From Gammaproteobacteria bacterium (lineage in GTDB: Bacteria > Pseudomonadota > Gammaproteobacteria > SZUA-152), in the NCBI GenBank assembly GCA_021647705.1, contig JAKIUF010000001.1:62001-126000 (forward strand): a stretch of DNA of 64,000 nucleotides, given 5' to 3'. The notes beneath the pieces are model-generated. The model had not been told where the DNA came from. It was given only the letters and a program-made list of their open reading frames with translations, and searched no databases. The position numbers were made by a program, and so were the translations under genes. Below, piece by piece: positions 26,549-35,950 of this stretch. Position 1 is the stretch's first letter; the number at the start of each line of letters is the position of its first letter.

Positions 26549-27967
26549 ATGAACGAGCTAGAGTATCCACCCGAAATCGCCGACATGGCTACCGAAGCGT
26601 TGCGCATGGCTCCGCAGTCTGTCGAGGCTGAGCAGTCTGTATTGGGCGGTTTGATGCTGGATAACGAGGCCTGGGACAAGGTCGCTGATTTGGTGGTGGA
26701 AGAGGATTTCTATCGTCGTGATCATCGGCTGATTTTCCGCGCTGTGGCCAGTCTGGCATCGCACAGCAACCCTTTTGATATCGTCACACTTTCCGAATGG
26801 CTATCGCAGCAAACCCTGTTGGATGAGGCCGGTGGTCTGGCCTATCTGGGTGCGCTGGTCAAAAACACACCCAGTGCAGCAAATATCAAGGCCTATGCCG
26901 AAATTGTGCGTGACCGCTCAGTGCTACGCCAGTTGATCACTGTGGGTAATGATATCAGTGGCAGCGCGTATCAAACCGAAGGCCGCACTACCGAAGAATT
27001 ACTGGATGGCGCTGAAGGTGCGGTATTCAAGATTGCTGAGCAAGGCGCGCGCGGTAAAAAAGGGTTTACCGCCATCAAGGACTTGCTGGTCAAAGCGGTG
27101 GATCGCATCGACGAGCTGTTTCAGCAAGACAACCCCATTACCGGTGTGCCTACAGGCTGGGACAGCTTTGACGAAATGACTTCTGGCCTGCAAAAAGGTG
27201 ATTTGGTGATCGTCGCCGGTCGTCCCTCCATGGGTAAAACTTCCTTTGCCATGAATATCGCTGAGCATGCGGCTATCAAGGGTGGTGTGCCCACTGCTGT
27301 ATTCAGCATGGAAATGCCCGGTGAGCAACTGGCAATGCGTATGTTGTCGTCGTTGGGGCGTATTGACCAGCACAAGATTCGTACGGGTAAACTGGAAGAT
27401 GAAGACTGGCCGCGATTGACGTCGGCAGTGGGCATTCTCGCCGAAGCACCGTTATTTATTGATGATACACCGGCACTGTCGCCCAATGATCTGCGTGCCC
27501 GTGCCCGCCGCCTGAGTCGTGAGCATGGCCTGGGGCTGGTGGTGATTGACTATTTGCAGTTAATGCAGGTGCATGGCAGCAAGGAAAACCGTACCAATGA
27601 AATCTCGGAAATTTCACGTTCCCTGAAAGCGCTGGCCAAGGAGCTGGAAGTGCCGGTGATTGCGTTGTCACAGCTCAATCGTGGCCTGGAGCAGCGTCCC
27701 AATAAACGTCCGATAATGTCGGACTTGCGTGAGTCGGGTGCTATCGAGCAAGACGCCGACGTGATTGCCTTCATTTATCGTGATGAAGTGTATAACGAAG
27801 ACAGCCCGGACAAGGGCACCGCCGAAATTATCATCGGTAAACAGCGTAATGGCCCCATTGGCACCACACGCCTGACCTTTCTGGGCCAGTTCACCCGCTT
27901 TGAAAACTTTATTCACGATATCTATTCCGATGATGACGGCTACTCGCACTCGGGCCCAGGGACATGA
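26549..27967 (+). CDS. dnaB: Replicative DNA helicase DnaB
   Basis: Hexameric 5'-3' helicase at the replication fork. The N-terminal DnaG-binding domain contains SVEAEQSVLGGLMLD. The RecA-like domain has Walker A AGRPSMGKTS at about residues 219-228, and later VVIDYLQLM and SDLRESGAIEQDADVI, which are DnaB signatures. Length 472 is normal and no intein is present. Its stop overlaps the alr start by 4 bases (ATGA). Confidence 0.97.
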   Translation: MNELEYPPEIADMATEALRMAPQSVEAEQSVLGGLMLDNEAWDKVADLVVEEDFYRRDHRLIFRAVASLASHSNPFDIVTLSEWLSQQTLLDEAGGLAYLGALVKNTPSAANIKAYAEIVRDRSVLRQLITVGNDISGSAYQTEGRTTEELLDGAEGAVFKIAEQGARGKKGFTAIKDLLVKAVDRIDELFQQDNPITGVPTGWDSFDEMTSGLQKGDLVIVAGRPSMGKTSFAMNIAEHAAIKGGVPTAVFSMEMPGEQLAMRMLSSLGRIDQHKIRTGKLEDEDWPRLTSAVGILAEAPLFIDDTPALSPNDLRARARRLSREHGLGLVVIDYLQLMQVHGSKENRTNEISEISRSLKALAKELEVPVIALSQLNRGLEQRPNKRPIMSDLRESGAIEQDADVIAFIYRDEVYNEDSPDKGTAEIIIGKQRNGPIGTTRLTFLGQFTRFENFIHDIYSDDDGYSHSGPGT

Positions 27968-29052
27968 GCCGGGCGGCACGCGCCGTCATTGATCTCGATG
28001 CCCTGCGACATAACCTGCAATGGGCATATACCGCCAGTCCCGAGGCCAGACAATTTCCTGTTATTAAGGCTGATGCCTATGGTCATGGTCTGTTGCCAGT
28101 AGCGCAGGCGCTGACTGACGCTGATGGTTTTGCTGTCGCCAGTCTCGAAGAGGCATTGGTGTTACGTGAGGCCGGTATCCAGCAACCGATTTTGTTGCTC
28201 GAAGGATTTTTTCATCCTGACGAGTTAGTCAACATTCAACAACACCGGTTAGATATCGTGGTACATCATGCGGCACAACTGGATGCTTTGGAGTCTTTAG
28301 TTCGGCAGCAGGATATTGTAAAGCCGGTGACCGTCTGGCTGAAAGTGGATACTGGCATGCACCGGTTAGGTTTTTCCCTGGAGGCTGTGTCGGACGCATG
28401 GGCACGACTTAGAGCCTGTGATGCGGTGAATCAGCCACCACGGCTGATGACCCATCTGGCCTGTGCCGATGATTTTCACAGCACTCGCACTCAGCAGCAA
28501 ATCGAATCTTTTTACCGTGTGTTACCCGGCGTGCAGGCTGAGCGCAGCATCGCCAACTCGGCAGGCATTCTGGGCTGGCTGGGCAGTCATGCTGACATTG
28601 ATCGTCCCGGCATCCTGCTTTATGGCGCGTCTCCTTTTTTGGACGAGACCGGTGCTGATCGCCGTTTGCGCCCGGTGATGACCTTGCGTAGTGAATTGAT
28701 TGCGATCAATGCATGTCAGGCGGGAGATAGGGTGGGGTATGGTGGTCGCTGGGTTTGCCCTGAAGCCATGACCGTTGGTGTAGTGAGCATCGGTTATGGC
28801 GATGGTTATCCGCGCCATGCACCGACGGGTACACCCGTGTTGGTGAATGGTGTGGAAGTGCCGCTTGTTGGGCGTGTTTCCATGGATATGATCAGTGTGG
28901 ATTTGCGTGGACTGCCTGATGCGCAAGTGGGTGATGATGTTGTGTTGTGGGGAGAAGGACTGCCCGCGGAAACCGTGGCGCGTGCGGTGGGTACCATTGC
29001 TTATGAATTATTTTGCAGTGTTACCGCGCGCGTACCGCGTAATTACGTGTAG
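27964..29052 (+). CDS. alr: Alanine racemase
   Basis: PLP-dependent racemase supplying D-alanine for peptidoglycan. The PLP lysine is Lys35 in PVIKADAYGHG. The catalytic tyrosine region GYGDGYPRHAPTG and the GRVSMDMISVDL segment are present. Length 362 is normal. It is coupled to dnaB by an ATGA overlap. Its final Val codon and TAG stop lie inside the left arm of a REP-like inverted repeat. Confidence 0.97.
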   Translation: MSRAARAVIDLDALRHNLQWAYTASPEARQFPVIKADAYGHGLLPVAQALTDADGFAVASLEEALVLREAGIQQPILLLEGFFHPDELVNIQQHRLDIVVHHAAQLDALESLVRQQDIVKPVTVWLKVDTGMHRLGFSLEAVSDAWARLRACDAVNQPPRLMTHLACADDFHSTRTQQQIESFYRVLPGVQAERSIANSAGILGWLGSHADIDRPGILLYGASPFLDETGADRRLRPVMTLRSELIAINACQAGDRVGYGGRWVCPEAMTVGVVSIGYGDGYPRHAPTGTPVLVNGVEVPLVGRVSMDMISVDLRGLPDAQVGDDVVLWGEGLPAETVARAVGTIAYELFCSVTARVPRNYV

Positions 29053-29297
29053 GGTGGAACAAGCGTAGCGGTTCCACCAAATGGGAAAGGGATATATTCA
29101 AGGTTCGATCAACTATCGATGTTCACCTTGATTCGTCGTTTGCAGGTGAGTTGTTGTATGAGGGCTTTTTCTCCTGTTTCAGGTAATCAGATCTTTGTTG
29201 CAGGATGCTGGTTTTTTTGTCAGCGACCGTGAGCATAGAGGCGATTTATTGTTTCTTATAGCCTGTTGGTGGAACCGCTGCGCTTGTTCCACCCTAC
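29049..29297. repeat. Paired REP-like inverted repeat (249 bp)
   Basis: Two 31-bp arms, 29049-29079 and 29267-29297, are inverted copies with one mismatch. Each arm is itself a hairpin, GGTGGAAC...GTTCCACC. The left arm begins in the last alr codons. The 187 bases between have no recognisable gene. This is a BIME-type arrangement of two REP hairpins. The remaining bases to radA at 29424 show nothing further. Confidence 0.85.
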
Positions 29298-29423
29298 GGT
29301 TTTATGCTGTGTTGAAGGGTGTAAAGGCACGGCCTGCTATTGGGTACAATCCAGACAGGGAATGGGGCAGTGCTCACCCTGCGAAATCGAATATTGACTA
29401 TCGTATAACGAGAAATAGATAAC

Positions 29424-30797
29424 ATGGCGAAAAGCAAAATCGCTTACGTGTGCAGTGACTGCGGCTCGGACTTTCCCAAATGGCAGGGCCGCTGTGACGA
29501 TTGCGGTGCGTGGAATACCCTGTCGGAATTTCGTACCGGAAGCCCGGCCAGTGGTGGCAGCAAACCCCGGGCCGGGCAGTTTGCCGGTTATGCGGGCAGT
29601 CTGTCAGATGTCAAAACCCTGGCAGAGATTGATCTGACCGAACTGCCGCGTCTGGGCACAGGGGTTGATGAGCTGGACCGGGTGCTGGGTGGCGGCTTGG
29701 TACCGGGCTCGGCGATTCTCATTGGTGGCCATCCCGGTGCGGGTAAAAGCACGTTGCTGTTGCAGGTGCTGTGCAAACTGGCGCAATCGCAAAGTGCCAT
29801 GTATGTAACCGGCGAAGAATCCCTGCAACAGGTGGCAATGCGCGCACAGCGCTTGTCGCTGCCCACAGACAGTCTGAAAATGCTCAGTGAAACCAGCGTG
29901 GAAAGTATTTGCGCGGTGGCCGAAAAACATAAACCCAAATTACTGGTGGTGGATTCCATTCAGGTCATGAGCCGTGAAGAAGTGCCCTCGGCTCCTGGTG
30001 GTGTGGCGCAGGTGCGCGAATGCGCAGCTTACCTGATACGTTACGCCAAACTGACCAATACCGTGCTGATTCTTGTCGGTCATGTCACCAAAGACGGCAC
30101 CCTGGCCGGGCCCAAGGTGCTGGAACACATGATCGACTGCTCTGTGATGCTGGAGAGTTCCACCGATAATCGCTTTCGCACCCTGCGCGGGGTGAAAAAC
30201 CGTTTTGGTGCAGTTAACGAGCTGGGTGTGTTTGCGATGACGGAAAAAGGCTTGCGCGAAGTGAAAAACCCTTCAGCGATTTTTCTTTCGCGCGCTGATG
30301 AACCTGCTGCCGGTAGTGTGGTGATGGTGGTGTGGGAAGGGACGCGGCCGATTCTGGTAGAACTTCAGGCGCTGGTGGATGACAGCAATTATGGCAATCC
30401 GCGACGACTGGCAGTGGGTGTGGATCAGAATCGTTTGTCCATGCTGATTGCTGTGCTGCATCGTCATGGTGGTGTGCAGGTGGGTGATCAGGACGTATTT
30501 ATTAATGTAGTGGGTGGCCTGAAAGTGATGGAGACCAGTGCGGATCTGGCGTTATTACTGGCGCTTATCTCCAGTCTGCGTGACCGCCCGTTGTCCACGG
30601 ACTTGGTGGTGTTTGGCGAAGTGGGCCTGTCGGGTGAAATCCGCCCGGTACCCAGTGGTCAAGAGCGTTTGAATGCCGCGGCCAAGCATGGTTTCCGGCA
30701 GGCTATTGTGCCCGAAGCCAATGTGCCCAAAGGGGGCGTCAAGGGTATGAAGGTCATAGGTGTAAAAACCCTGGCGGCGGCATTGGCGGCCTTATAA
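29424..30797 (+). CDS. radA: DNA repair protein RadA (Sms)
   Basis: RecA-like ATPase that promotes branch migration in recombinational repair. The zinc finger has Cys10, 13, 24 and 27 (YVCSDCGSDFPKWQGRCDDCG). Walker A is GGHPGAGKST at residues 101-110, the RadA-specific KNRFG motif is near residue 258, and the C-terminal Lon-like domain contains FINVVGGLKV. Length 457 is standard. It is transcribed separately from alr, behind the REP-like element. Confidence 0.97.
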   Translation: MAKSKIAYVCSDCGSDFPKWQGRCDDCGAWNTLSEFRTGSPASGGSKPRAGQFAGYAGSLSDVKTLAEIDLTELPRLGTGVDELDRVLGGGLVPGSAILIGGHPGAGKSTLLLQVLCKLAQSQSAMYVTGEESLQQVAMRAQRLSLPTDSLKMLSETSVESICAVAEKHKPKLLVVDSIQVMSREEVPSAPGGVAQVRECAAYLIRYAKLTNTVLILVGHVTKDGTLAGPKVLEHMIDCSVMLESSTDNRFRTLRGVKNRFGAVNELGVFAMTEKGLREVKNPSAIFLSRADEPAAGSVVMVVWEGTRPILVELQALVDDSNYGNPRRLAVGVDQNRLSMLIAVLHRHGGVQVGDQDVFINVVGGLKVMETSADLALLLALISSLRDRPLSTDLVVFGEVGLSGEIRPVPSGQERLNAAAKHGFRQAIVPEANVPKGGVKGMKVIGVKTLAAALAAL

Positions 30798-30843
30798 AAA
30801 TAACAGTGGTCGAATCAGCCCTTAGTTCATTTTTAATCGTATC

Positions 30844-31436
30844 TGTGAATTAAGTGCTAAAAACATCCAAACGAATAAAGTCATTGGTTTATATTCTGCG
30901 AGACAGGCCGTTCCTGGGTCACTAATAACAGAACCATAAAATCTAACGCAAAGGCGCGGAGACGCAAAGAACGCAGAGAAAAGCACTAAAAACTTTGCGC
31001 TCTCTGCTTCTCTGCGCCTTTGCGTTGGGTTTTCATTACCCAAACTCTGCTGTATACGCCAAAAACAGAGCAATTTAGCCCTTAATTCATATTGTATTGT
31101 AGGGGTACTGACAAGTGGCGAGTTATAAACGCAGAGGTCGCAGAGACGCAAAGGACGCAGAGAAAGGCACTAAAAGCTTTGCGCTCTCTGCTTCTTTGCG
31201 CCTTTGCGTTGGGTTTTCATTACCTAAACTCTGCTGCATACGCCGAAAACAGAGCAATTTAGCCCTTAATTCACATTGTATTGTAGGGGTACTGACAAGT
31301 GGCGAGTGATAAACGCAGAGGTCGCGGAGACGCAAAGAACGTAGAGAAAAGCACTAAAAACTTTGCGATCTTTGCGCCTTTGCGATCAATTACGCATTGT
31401 TTTTTGGGATGAGGGTGTTTTAGCGCTTAATTCACT
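30844..31436. repeat. Tandem array of palindromic repeats, three cores, 184-bp period
   Basis: Palindromic cores lie at 30944-31026, 31126-31210 and 31310-31385. The unit from the end of one core through TTTTCATTACC, CAGAGCAATTTAGCCCTTAATTC and GTACTGACAAGTGGCGAG to the next core repeats with a 184-base period. The TGTGAATTAAG(N)GCTAAA motif appears at 30844 and, inverted, at 31074, 31258 and 31416. The array fills the gap between radA and the convergent PilZ gene. Confidence 0.9.
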
Positions 31437-31792
31437 TTCATCAACTCGGTCAACTCACGGTTTAGCATCTCATTGTCACCCAGGTTTAACTCCACCAGAC
31501 GACGCAAGTGGGAAATGCTGTCCAGGTCGATGTGCTCGCAACGGAAACCCGCATGTTGTTTTTCAACGTGGGCGACAGAGACTTCCATACGAATTGTTGC
31601 ATCCGGAGTATCTGTCAGCATCTCCACAAGGTAATGGTCGCCGACTTTGCTGTGCCAGCCGTCAGGCATCATGGCCAGAATACCTTTCAGGGAAATATCA
31701 ATGAGTTGGGCATCCCAGCTGCCTTCCGCGTTGACCATGTGAATGTCCGTCACAAATGAAATGCGTGAAAAACGTCTTTTTTCAGTGTCCAT
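31427..31792 (-). CDS. PilZ-domain protein (121 aa)
   Basis: Single-domain probable cyclic-di-GMP receptor. The binding loop is KRRFSR near the N-terminus, and the strand motif D-I-S-L-K-G follows about 30 residues later, matching RxxxR and D/NxSxxG. The ATG at 31792 has AAGG 6 bases upstream; an in-frame start at 31879 would add a leader outside the family. The last two codons and the stop fall inside a copy of the TGTGAATTAAG repeat motif. Target is unknown. Confidence 0.85.
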   Translation of the reverse strand: MDTEKRRFSRISFVTDIHMVNAEGSWDAQLIDISLKGILAMMPDGWHSKVGDHYLVEMLTDTPDATIRMEVSVAHVEKQHAGFRCEHIDLDSISHLRRLVELNLGDNEMLNRELTELMKVN

Positions 31793-32207
31793 GTCAGGCC
31801 TTTTTCTTGATTTACCCCGGGTAAAACATTTATTCATCGTATCTACGGCAATAATAGTCGCGACTGTACACAACGCCAAATATTTCTGTTGGGAGTGTCA
31901 GACCATATGAATTACCGGTGGTATGATTGTTTATTATTAGCTGAATCAGAGGGATACACCGTTTTCGAGCTGCGGGCTACTGGCGTTTTTGTATTTTGTA
32001 CGGGTGTGTTTTTGGGGTATGTGCTTCAGGTTTTTTTGTATAAATTATCGGAAATTCAAATTACCTGACTTATTATCATGTCTGCCACTCAGGCCGGGTG
32101 GTTAAAGTACATTTCGGAATAGCCGAAATTAGGAGGTGTTAGCACCCCGAAAAACCCTGTAGTGAAAAGAGCCTATCTGTGTACCCAAAAAACAAAAAGA
32201 CAATTCC
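31793..32207. other. Intergenic leader region with consecutive hairpins
   Basis: At 32090-32159 the sequence can fold as ATTTCGG-AATAG-CCGAAAT (32111-32129) followed by GGTG-TTAG-CACC (32135-32146). CAGG (32090) and CCTG (32156) could close a junction around them. It lies about 50 bases before the kinase start. It matches no riboswitch I know. The rest of the gap shows nothing. Confidence 0.35.
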
Positions 32208-34661
32208 TTGATACGAGTGCTGACTAACCACCGGTGGTGGATATTTCTGCTGGGACTGGCCTTGCTGGGGTGGAGTTTTCTGCCGGGTGCGCAGCAGTTG
32301 GAATATGCGCTGTACACCCGACTGGCAGTATTGATGCCTGTGTCGGATGCGCCCGTCAAAACGGTGGTGGTGACGCTGGATTCAGCCGGGCAGCAGGTTT
32401 CCCACAAAAAACTGGCGGATTTGCTGCGTCGTTTACAAACTGCCAGGGTAAAGGCGGTGGGTATCACGGCATCGCTGAATGTGCCGCAGACCCTTCTGGA
32501 TGCCGGAGCGAAGACTCGTTTGCAGTCGTTACTGGATAAGAAAAAAGCAGCGGATATCGAGTCAATGCTGGACCCTGATGCTGCTCTGCACACAGCCTTG
32601 CAATTAATGCCGATGACTGTGGTGCTGGCTGCGCCGCCCGTATCTGCATCACTGACTCCCCTCGCTGTTGAAATGCCGGACAATGGTTTGGCCATGCTGC
32701 TGCCAGTGTTATTACCCCCGCAACTTGTAGGTATGAATGATGTTGCGCCTGTTGTTTCCGAGCCTTTAACGATGTTTACGGAAGTGGCAACGACGGCGGC
32801 CTTTGTGAGTGAGCGGCAGAAGGTGCGGGCTGCTGCACCACTGGCCATTGCGGTGGGACAAGCAGCAGAGCGACGCTATTTCCCTTCTTTCGAAATGCGT
32901 TTGGCAGCACAAACACTGGGCGTACCGGTGGAACGTATCACAGTGCATCCGGGGCAGGGGGTGTCTCTGGGTACAGCTTGGTATGCCACAGATGCGGGCC
33001 TGCGTGTTTATCCCCAGGTGCCGGATGCCTCACGGTCTATTCCCGTGTTGACGGCAAAACAGGTATTAAACGATTCATCATTTAAGAAAGTCGTAAAAAA
33101 AGAATTGCGTGGCAAGACGGTGCTGGTGGGGGCCAGCGATAGCCTGCTGGCAGACTCAGTGCGAGCTTCCGGTTTATTTGCCAATACCGGGTTGCTCTGG
33201 TCGGCACAGGCCGTGAATGCAATTATGACGGAATCCTTTGTCAACGTTCCTTGGTGGTCATCAGGTGTACAGCGTGGCATGTTGTTGCTGGTTGCCGTCT
33301 ATTTGTTGTTATTGACGCTGCGCCTGCGTGGTAATCTGGGATTATTGATCGGTGTTGGTCTGGCTATTTTGTTACTTAACGGTAATTTGTTGCTGATGGT
33401 TGTACACAACACTTGGCTGCCACTGGCGTTACCAGTGATGTTTTTGTTGCTGGGGCAGAGTCTGTTGTGGTTACATCATCGAGGGAGTCGGCATTATACC
33501 CGGCTGCGGGATGAGCGAGATGCCGCCTTGCTGGAATTGTCTGCCAACCTGCGTGCGCAGGGCCAGTTGGATCAAGCCATGGCGCGCTTGAGTGATTGTG
33601 CCGCAAGCACGCAGGTGCAAGAAGCCTTTTATCAATTAGGCCTGGATTTTGAACGTCGTCGTCAGTTTAACAAAGCGTTGATTGCTTACGATTACATTGC
33701 TGAACAAGATGATAATTTCCGTGATATCCGTGAACGCAGGGCGAGGCACCAACCAGAGTTGAAACCGGTATCGCTGGCGGCCACTTCGGTTTCGTATGCC
33801 TCTACCAGACTGGTGGTGGATGACCCCAAAGTGGAGCGTCCGGTGCTGGGCCGCTATGAAATCGAACGCGAACTGGGCCGTGGTGCCATGGGCACGGTGT
33901 ACCTGGGGCGTGATCCACGCATCGGTCGCACTGTAGCCATCAAAACCATGGCACTCACTGAGGAATTTGAAAGCGAGCAACTGGAAGACGTGCGTCGGCG
34001 CTTTTTTCAGGAGGCGGAAACGGCCGGGCGTCTCAATCACCCCGATATTGTTACTATTTATGATGTCGGCGAGGAGCATGATCTCGCTTATATCGCCATG
34101 GATTATATTACTGGTCACAGTCTTGACCAACATATTCGTAAAGAAGAATTGCTGCCCATGGCCCAGGTGTTTGCTATCGGTGTGCAAGTGGCTGAGGCAT
34201 TAGGTTATGCCCATGAGCAAAAGGTGGTGCATCGTGATGTGAAGCCGGGCAACATTATTTTTGACCAGGAAAAGGGACAACTGAAAGTGACCGACTTTGG
34301 TATCGCCTGTCTAACGGATAATAGCAAGACACGTACTGGCACTGTGCTGGGTAGCCCGTTTTATATGTCGCCGGAACAGATCGCCGGTAAAAAAGTGGAT
34401 GGCCGCTCAGACTTATTTTCCTTGGGCGTCACCTTGTATCAGCTGTTTACCGGTTGTCTGCCCTTTAAGGGTGACTCACTGACCAATCTCATGTATCAGA
34501 TTGCTAACGAAAAACCCGAGGGTATACGCAAGCTGCGCCCGGAACTGCCCACCTGCGTGACTCGTCTCATCAACAAGGCGCTGGAAAAGGATCCGGCCAA
34601 ACGTTTTGACACAGGGCAGAGCATGGCAGATGCCATCAGACGCTGTGTGGAAAAAACCTGA
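32208..34661 (+). CDS. CHASE2-domain transmembrane serine/threonine protein kinase (817 aa)
   Basis: Sensor kinase. An N-terminal membrane helix (residues 10-28) leads to an extracytoplasmic CHASE2 sensor to about residue 350. Three membrane helices follow (about 355-440), then a short helical linker. The Hanks-type kinase runs from about residue 548 to the end: LGRGAMGTVYLG, VAIK lysine, HRDVKPGNIIF catalytic loop, DFGIA and SPFYMSPEQ. All catalytic residues are present. The start codon is TTG at 32208, or GTG at 32217; neither has a clear Shine-Dalgarno. It is followed by PP2C and FHA genes, a classic phospho-signalling set. Confidence 0.92.
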   Translation: MIRVLTNHRWWIFLLGLALLGWSFLPGAQQLEYALYTRLAVLMPVSDAPVKTVVVTLDSAGQQVSHKKLADLLRRLQTARVKAVGITASLNVPQTLLDAGAKTRLQSLLDKKKAADIESMLDPDAALHTALQLMPMTVVLAAPPVSASLTPLAVEMPDNGLAMLLPVLLPPQLVGMNDVAPVVSEPLTMFTEVATTAAFVSERQKVRAAAPLAIAVGQAAERRYFPSFEMRLAAQTLGVPVERITVHPGQGVSLGTAWYATDAGLRVYPQVPDASRSIPVLTAKQVLNDSSFKKVVKKELRGKTVLVGASDSLLADSVRASGLFANTGLLWSAQAVNAIMTESFVNVPWWSSGVQRGMLLLVAVYLLLLTLRLRGNLGLLIGVGLAILLLNGNLLLMVVHNTWLPLALPVMFLLLGQSLLWLHHRGSRHYTRLRDERDAALLELSANLRAQGQLDQAMARLSDCAASTQVQEAFYQLGLDFERRRQFNKALIAYDYIAEQDDNFRDIRERRARHQPELKPVSLAATSVSYASTRLVVDDPKVERPVLGRYEIERELGRGAMGTVYLGRDPRIGRTVAIKTMALTEEFESEQLEDVRRRFFQEAETAGRLNHPDIVTIYDVGEEHDLAYIAMDYITGHSLDQHIRKEELLPMAQVFAIGVQVAEALGYAHEQKVVHRDVKPGNIIFDQEKGQLKVTDFGIACLTDNSKTRTGTVLGSPFYMSPEQIAGKKVDGRSDLFSLGVTLYQLFTGCLPFKGDSLTNLMYQIANEKPEGIRKLRPELPTCVTRLINKALEKDPAKRFDTGQSMADAIRRCVEKT

Positions 34662-34698
34662 TCACTAACAGGTCAATGAATGACCCGGGATATTGACG

Positions 34699-35484
34699 AT
34701 GACAATTGAAATAAGCATCCAATGTAGTGTGCATGTTATTGGTGTAACAGACACCGGCCGCGCCCGTACTCACAATGAAGACGCCATTGCTTGGGATGTG
34801 CCACATGGCCTTGCGATGCTGGCTGATGGTATGGGGGGGCACAATGCGGGTGACGTGGCTAGTCGTCTGTGTTTGGAAACGCTCAACGGGGCATTACAGA
34901 CCGCGCTGGACAAACCGCTGCGTCTGCGTCCCAATAAAGGTATGAGCAAGCACGCCACCCTGGTGCGTCGTTCGGTGAACAAGGCCAATACCGCGATTTT
35001 TGAAAATGCGGAAGCCAATCCCGAACGTAAGGGTATGGGAACCACTCTGGCGATGGTGCTTTTTTATGAAAATAAAGCGGTGGTGGCCCATGTCGGTGAT
35101 TCGCGAGTGTATCGCCTGCGTGACCGCACACTGGAACAAATAACGGCAGACCATTCATTGGTGCGTGAGCTGTTGGAAAAGGGGGCAATTTCTGCCGAAG
35201 AGGCTGAAAACAACCCCTACCGTCATGTCATTACTCGCGCGGTGGGTGTACGCTCCCGCATGGTTACCGAAGTACAGGAACAGGAAACCCGGCCTGGTGA
35301 TGTGTTTTTGTTATGTTCGGACGGACTTACCGATCTGGTCAGTGATGACGTTATTGAAGATATTCTAGTGGTTGCCGGAGGAAATTGGGAGCACGCCGCG
35401 CAACACTTGATTGACCTCGCCAATAATAATGGCGGACGAGACAATATCTCCGTGGTGATTGCAGCGCTGGGTGGGCCGCGTTGA
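34699..35484 (+). CDS. PP2C-family serine/threonine phosphatase (261 aa)
   Basis: Metal-dependent phosphatase that would reverse the neighbouring kinase. The conserved metal and phosphate motifs are all present: RTHNEDA, LADGMGGHNAGDVAS, GMGTTLAM, AHVGDSRVYRL, LLCSDGLTDLVSDD and GGRDNISVV. The ATG at 34699 has GGGA about 8 bases upstream and is preferred to a TTG at 34693. It starts 37 bases after the kinase. Cytoplasmic, with no extra domain. Confidence 0.93.
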   Translation: MTIEISIQCSVHVIGVTDTGRARTHNEDAIAWDVPHGLAMLADGMGGHNAGDVASRLCLETLNGALQTALDKPLRLRPNKGMSKHATLVRRSVNKANTAIFENAEANPERKGMGTTLAMVLFYENKAVVAHVGDSRVYRLRDRTLEQITADHSLVRELLEKGAISAEEAENNPYRHVITRAVGVRSRMVTEVQEQETRPGDVFLLCSDGLTDLVSDDVIEDILVVAGGNWEHAAQHLIDLANNNGGRDNISVVIAALGGPR

Positions 35485-35563
35485 GTGCATTGCATTGATT
35501 ACAAGAAAATATTTACGTCACAATGATCCTTATTCTATTTGCTATTGTTGAAGGTGCAAACTT

Positions 35564-35914
35564 ATGCCAAAACTTGTTCATTCCCGTGAAGGTCAGTTTC
35601 TGGAAGACATTTCCCTTGAAGAGGGTAGCTGGCTGATTGGCCGTCGGCCCGAATGTGATATTCGTGTAGATGATGAAACCGTTAGCGGTAAACATGCAAA
35701 AATCACAGTTGTGCCCAGTGCCTACATGGAAGGTTTGCTGGATGTACACATCGAAGACCAGGGGAGTACCAATGGTACTACGGTGAATGACAAAGTGATC
35801 AAACGTCACATGTTAAAGCACGGTGAAGTGGCAAAGGTTGGCAGTCATGAATTTGCCCTGGTAGATGAAGCAACGCGGGGGTTTGAAACCACCACAGTCA
35901 TTCTGCCAGACTGA
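35564..35914 (+). CDS. FHA-domain protein (116 aa)
   Basis: Single forkhead-associated domain that binds phosphothreonine. Motifs WLIGRRPECDI, VSGKHAKI and DQGSTNGTTVND give the Arg, Ser/His and Asn recognition residues. It is the third member of the kinase-phosphatase-FHA cassette, 79 bases after the phosphatase, and probably the kinase's substrate or adaptor. What lies downstream of it in signalling cannot be seen. Confidence 0.92.
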   Translation: MPKLVHSREGQFLEDISLEEGSWLIGRRPECDIRVDDETVSGKHAKITVVPSAYMEGLLDVHIEDQGSTNGTTVNDKVIKRHMLKHGEVAKVGSHEFALVDEATRGFETTTVILPD

Positions 35915-35950
35915 CATCAATATTCATTGTCACCCTATTTTAATACTGTT

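Noticed and set aside
30944-31385. Regularly spaced repeats that could suggest a CRISPR array
   Set aside because: The units are about 184 bases, the intervals between cores are themselves repeated rather than unique, and no cas genes are present. It is a tandem array of palindromic elements.
32135-32164. AGGAGG followed by a possible short leader peptide starting at GTG 32162
   Set aside because: The Shine-Dalgarno-like sequence is over 20 bases from the GTG, and the 21-codon frame shows no conserved feature.
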